Assembly: GCA_913020705.1 (NCBI GenBank) | Contig: CAJWBY010000009.1 | Coordinates: 1-57,359 of the forward strand | DNA length: 57,359 bases | Direction of reading: 5' to 3' | DNA from: an uncultured Colwellia sp. | GTDB lineage: Bacteria; Pseudomonadota; Gammaproteobacteria; Enterobacterales; Alteromonadaceae | In this document: positions 56,148 to 57,359 of the stretch, piece after piece | Position numbering within the stretch: the stretch's first letter is position 1 | How the letters are laid out: each line of letters begins with the position of its first letter | Position numbers and translations under genes: made by a program | The notes under the pieces: generated by a model | The model's input: the letters and a program-made list of their open reading frames with translations, nothing else | Databases searched by the model: none | What the model was told of the DNA's origin: nothing

Positions 56148-57359
56148 ATGAATTATATCAACAATCAAAATATTACCCCACAGCTTAATGGTTTATCAGT
56201 GGATGCTAAACGAGCAGAGCTAAAAAATTATTTTTATAATACTTGGACAACATATGAATCGTTGTTTGCTTTAATCAATAACGATGCAGCGTATTATTTA
56301 CGACCAGAATCATTACGTCACCCACTTATATTTTATTTTGGTCATACGGCTACATTCTTCGTCAATAAACTGATTTTAGGTAAGTACATCAATAAGCGTG
56401 TAAATACTAAATTAGAAGCGGTTTGCGCGGTTGGTGTTGATGAAATGAGTTGGGATGATCTCAACAGTGAACATTACGACTGGCCTCATGTAGACGAGGT
56501 GAGAGAATATCGAGAGCAGGTTTTTGGTTTAGTCAATAACCTTATCGATACGATGGAATTAACATTACCTATTAAACAAGATTCATTAGCTTGGGTGATA
56601 TTGATGGGGTGTGAACATGAACGTATTCATTTGGAAACGTCTTCAGTGATTATGCGCATGTTGCCTTTAGCTAACTTAACTAAGCAAACAAAAGAACACA
56701 GTCGCTGGAAAGACTGTACACATTTTTCTACTGCACCAGTGAATGAATTATTACCTGTTGCAGAGCAATTAATCGTTTTAGGAAAAAAATCCAACGATGA
56801 AACTTACGGTTGGGATAATGAGTATGGCGAGTTATCTGTTGACGTAGCGTCATTCTCAGCTTCAAAGTATTTAGTTTCTAATCAAGAATTTTTAGCTTTC
56901 ATTCAAGCCGATGGTTATAAAAAACCACATTATTGGACGGAAGAAGGGCAGCAGTGGCTTAACTTTACAAAAGCTGAAATGCCACGATTTTGGCGAAAAA
57001 ATAATAACGAATACTTTCAACGTAATTTGCTTAACGAAATACCTTTACCACTAAGCTGGCCTGCAGAAGTTAATTACTTAGAAGCGAAAGCTTTTTGTCA
57101 GTGGAAAAGTGAAATAACTAATAAAGATATAGCCATGCCAACAGAAGCACAATGGCATTGCTTGCGAGAAAGTGTCACTGACGATAAACCTGGTTATCTG
57201 CAAAAATCTGCGAACATTAATTTAGCCAACTATGCTTCATCATGTCCTGTTGACGAGTTTTCTGCAGGCGAGTTTTATGATGTTATTGGTAATGTTTGGC
57301 AGTGGAATGAGTCAGCAATAGATGGTTATGAAGGCTTTAAAGTACACCCACTTTATGAT
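56148..57359 (+). CDS. ovoA: 5-histidylcysteine sulfoxide synthase OvoA, N-terminal part (cut by window edge)
   Basis: OvoA is the non-haem iron enzyme that joins cysteine and histidine into 5-histidylcysteine sulfoxide, the first step of ovothiol synthesis. The first 404 residues are visible. A DinB-like domain contains HPLIFYFGHTATFFVN with His66 and CEHERIHLETSS with His157, His161 and Glu163, the candidate iron ligands of the H...HxxxHxE pattern. An FGE-sulfatase-like domain follows (AEQLIVLGKKSNDETYGWDNEYGE, VSNQEFLAFI, LPLSWPAEVNYLEAKAFCQWKS, MPTEAQWHCLRE, DVIGNVWQWNES). Full-length proteins (about 700 residues) add a C-terminal methyltransferase domain, which lies off the right edge. 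EgtB is excluded by the family-specific HPLIFYFGH and DEMSWDD segments. Confidence 0.94.
   Translation, partial: MNYINNQNITPQLNGLSVDAKRAELKNYFYNTWTTYESLFALINNDAAYYLRPESLRHPLIFYFGHTATFFVNKLILGKYINKRVNTKLEAVCAVGVDEMSWDDLNSEHYDWPHVDEVREYREQVFGLVNNLIDTMELTLPIKQDSLAWVILMGCEHERIHLETSSVIMRMLPLANLTKQTKEHSRWKDCTHFSTAPVNELLPVAEQLIVLGKKSNDETYGWDNEYGELSVDVASFSASKYLVSNQEFLAFIQADGYKKPHYWTEEGQQWLNFTKAEMPRFWRKNNNEYFQRNLLNEIPLPLSWPAEVNYLEAKAFCQWKSEITNKDIAMPTEAQWHCLRESVTDDKPGYLQKSANINLANYASSCPVDEFSAGEFYDVIGNVWQWNESAIDGYEGFKVHPLYD

Noticed and set aside
1..57359. CRISPR arrays, rRNA genes and transposase-type insertion sequences
   Set aside because: No regularly spaced repeats, rRNA sequence or transposase motifs were seen on reading the window; the only mobile element supported is the tRNA-Arg insertion.

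Overview
The window is a stretch of gammaproteobacterial chromosome with low GC by eye. Gene content and order (tkt-epd-pgk, a complete mraZ-to-lpxC division/cell-wall cluster followed by an M23 peptidase and secA, pilABCD with coaE-zapD-yacG, nadC, ampDE) and protein sequences point to a marine Alteromonadales bacterium, most like Colwelliaceae (Colwellia/Thalassotalea). The family call is inference; the gammaproteobacterial assignment is firm.

Region by region. (1) 1-3866, minus strand: transketolase, erythrose-4-phosphate dehydrogenase and the N-terminal part of phosphoglycerate kinase, i.e. central carbon metabolism with pyridoxal-phosphate precursor supply. (2) 4179-4369: a small membrane-protein ORF and a terminator. 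(3) 4649-9900: a compact mobile element of about 5.2 kb inserted into the 3' end of tRNA-Arg(CCT). It has duplicated attachment cores, repeated arm-type boxes at both ends, a P4-type tyrosine integrase, an AlpA-like regulator, an inovirus Gp2/YfjJ-type replication protein, three small unknown proteins and one oppositely oriented cargo gene encoding a secreted PEP-CTERM protein. (4) 10122-13345: two adjacent membrane-anchored diguanylate cyclases. (5) 13483-17251: parC, a YcxB-like membrane protein and a TauE/SafE-type permease. (6) 17412-35896: the complete dcw cluster, tightly packed with many 1-14 nt overlaps and headed by a promoter with three MraZ-type GTGG repeats. It makes UDP-MurNAc-pentapeptide and lipid II, builds the septal synthase FtsWI and the FtsQLAZ scaffold, and ends with lpxC for lipid A. 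(7) 35995-40693: dciA (minus), an M23 envelope peptidase, secA and mutT. (8) 40697-47084, minus strand: yacG, zapD, coaE and the type IV pilus genes pilD, pilC, pilB, pilA. (9) 47244-52365: nadC and a retropepsin-like protease on the minus strand, ampD-ampE on plus, topB on minus. (10) 52718-57359: a glutaredoxin-like protein, a third TPR/GGDEF cyclase, a divergent glutamine-synthetase-fold protein and the start of ovoA (ovothiol biosynthesis), all on the plus strand.

Most of the window is conserved housekeeping. The parts most worth following up are the glutamine-synthetase-like protein directly upstream of ovoA, which appears to keep most metal-ligand glutamates but lacks the N-terminal beta-grasp domain, and the small tRNA-Arg element, which couples a phage-satellite-like replication module to a PEP-CTERM surface-protein cargo.
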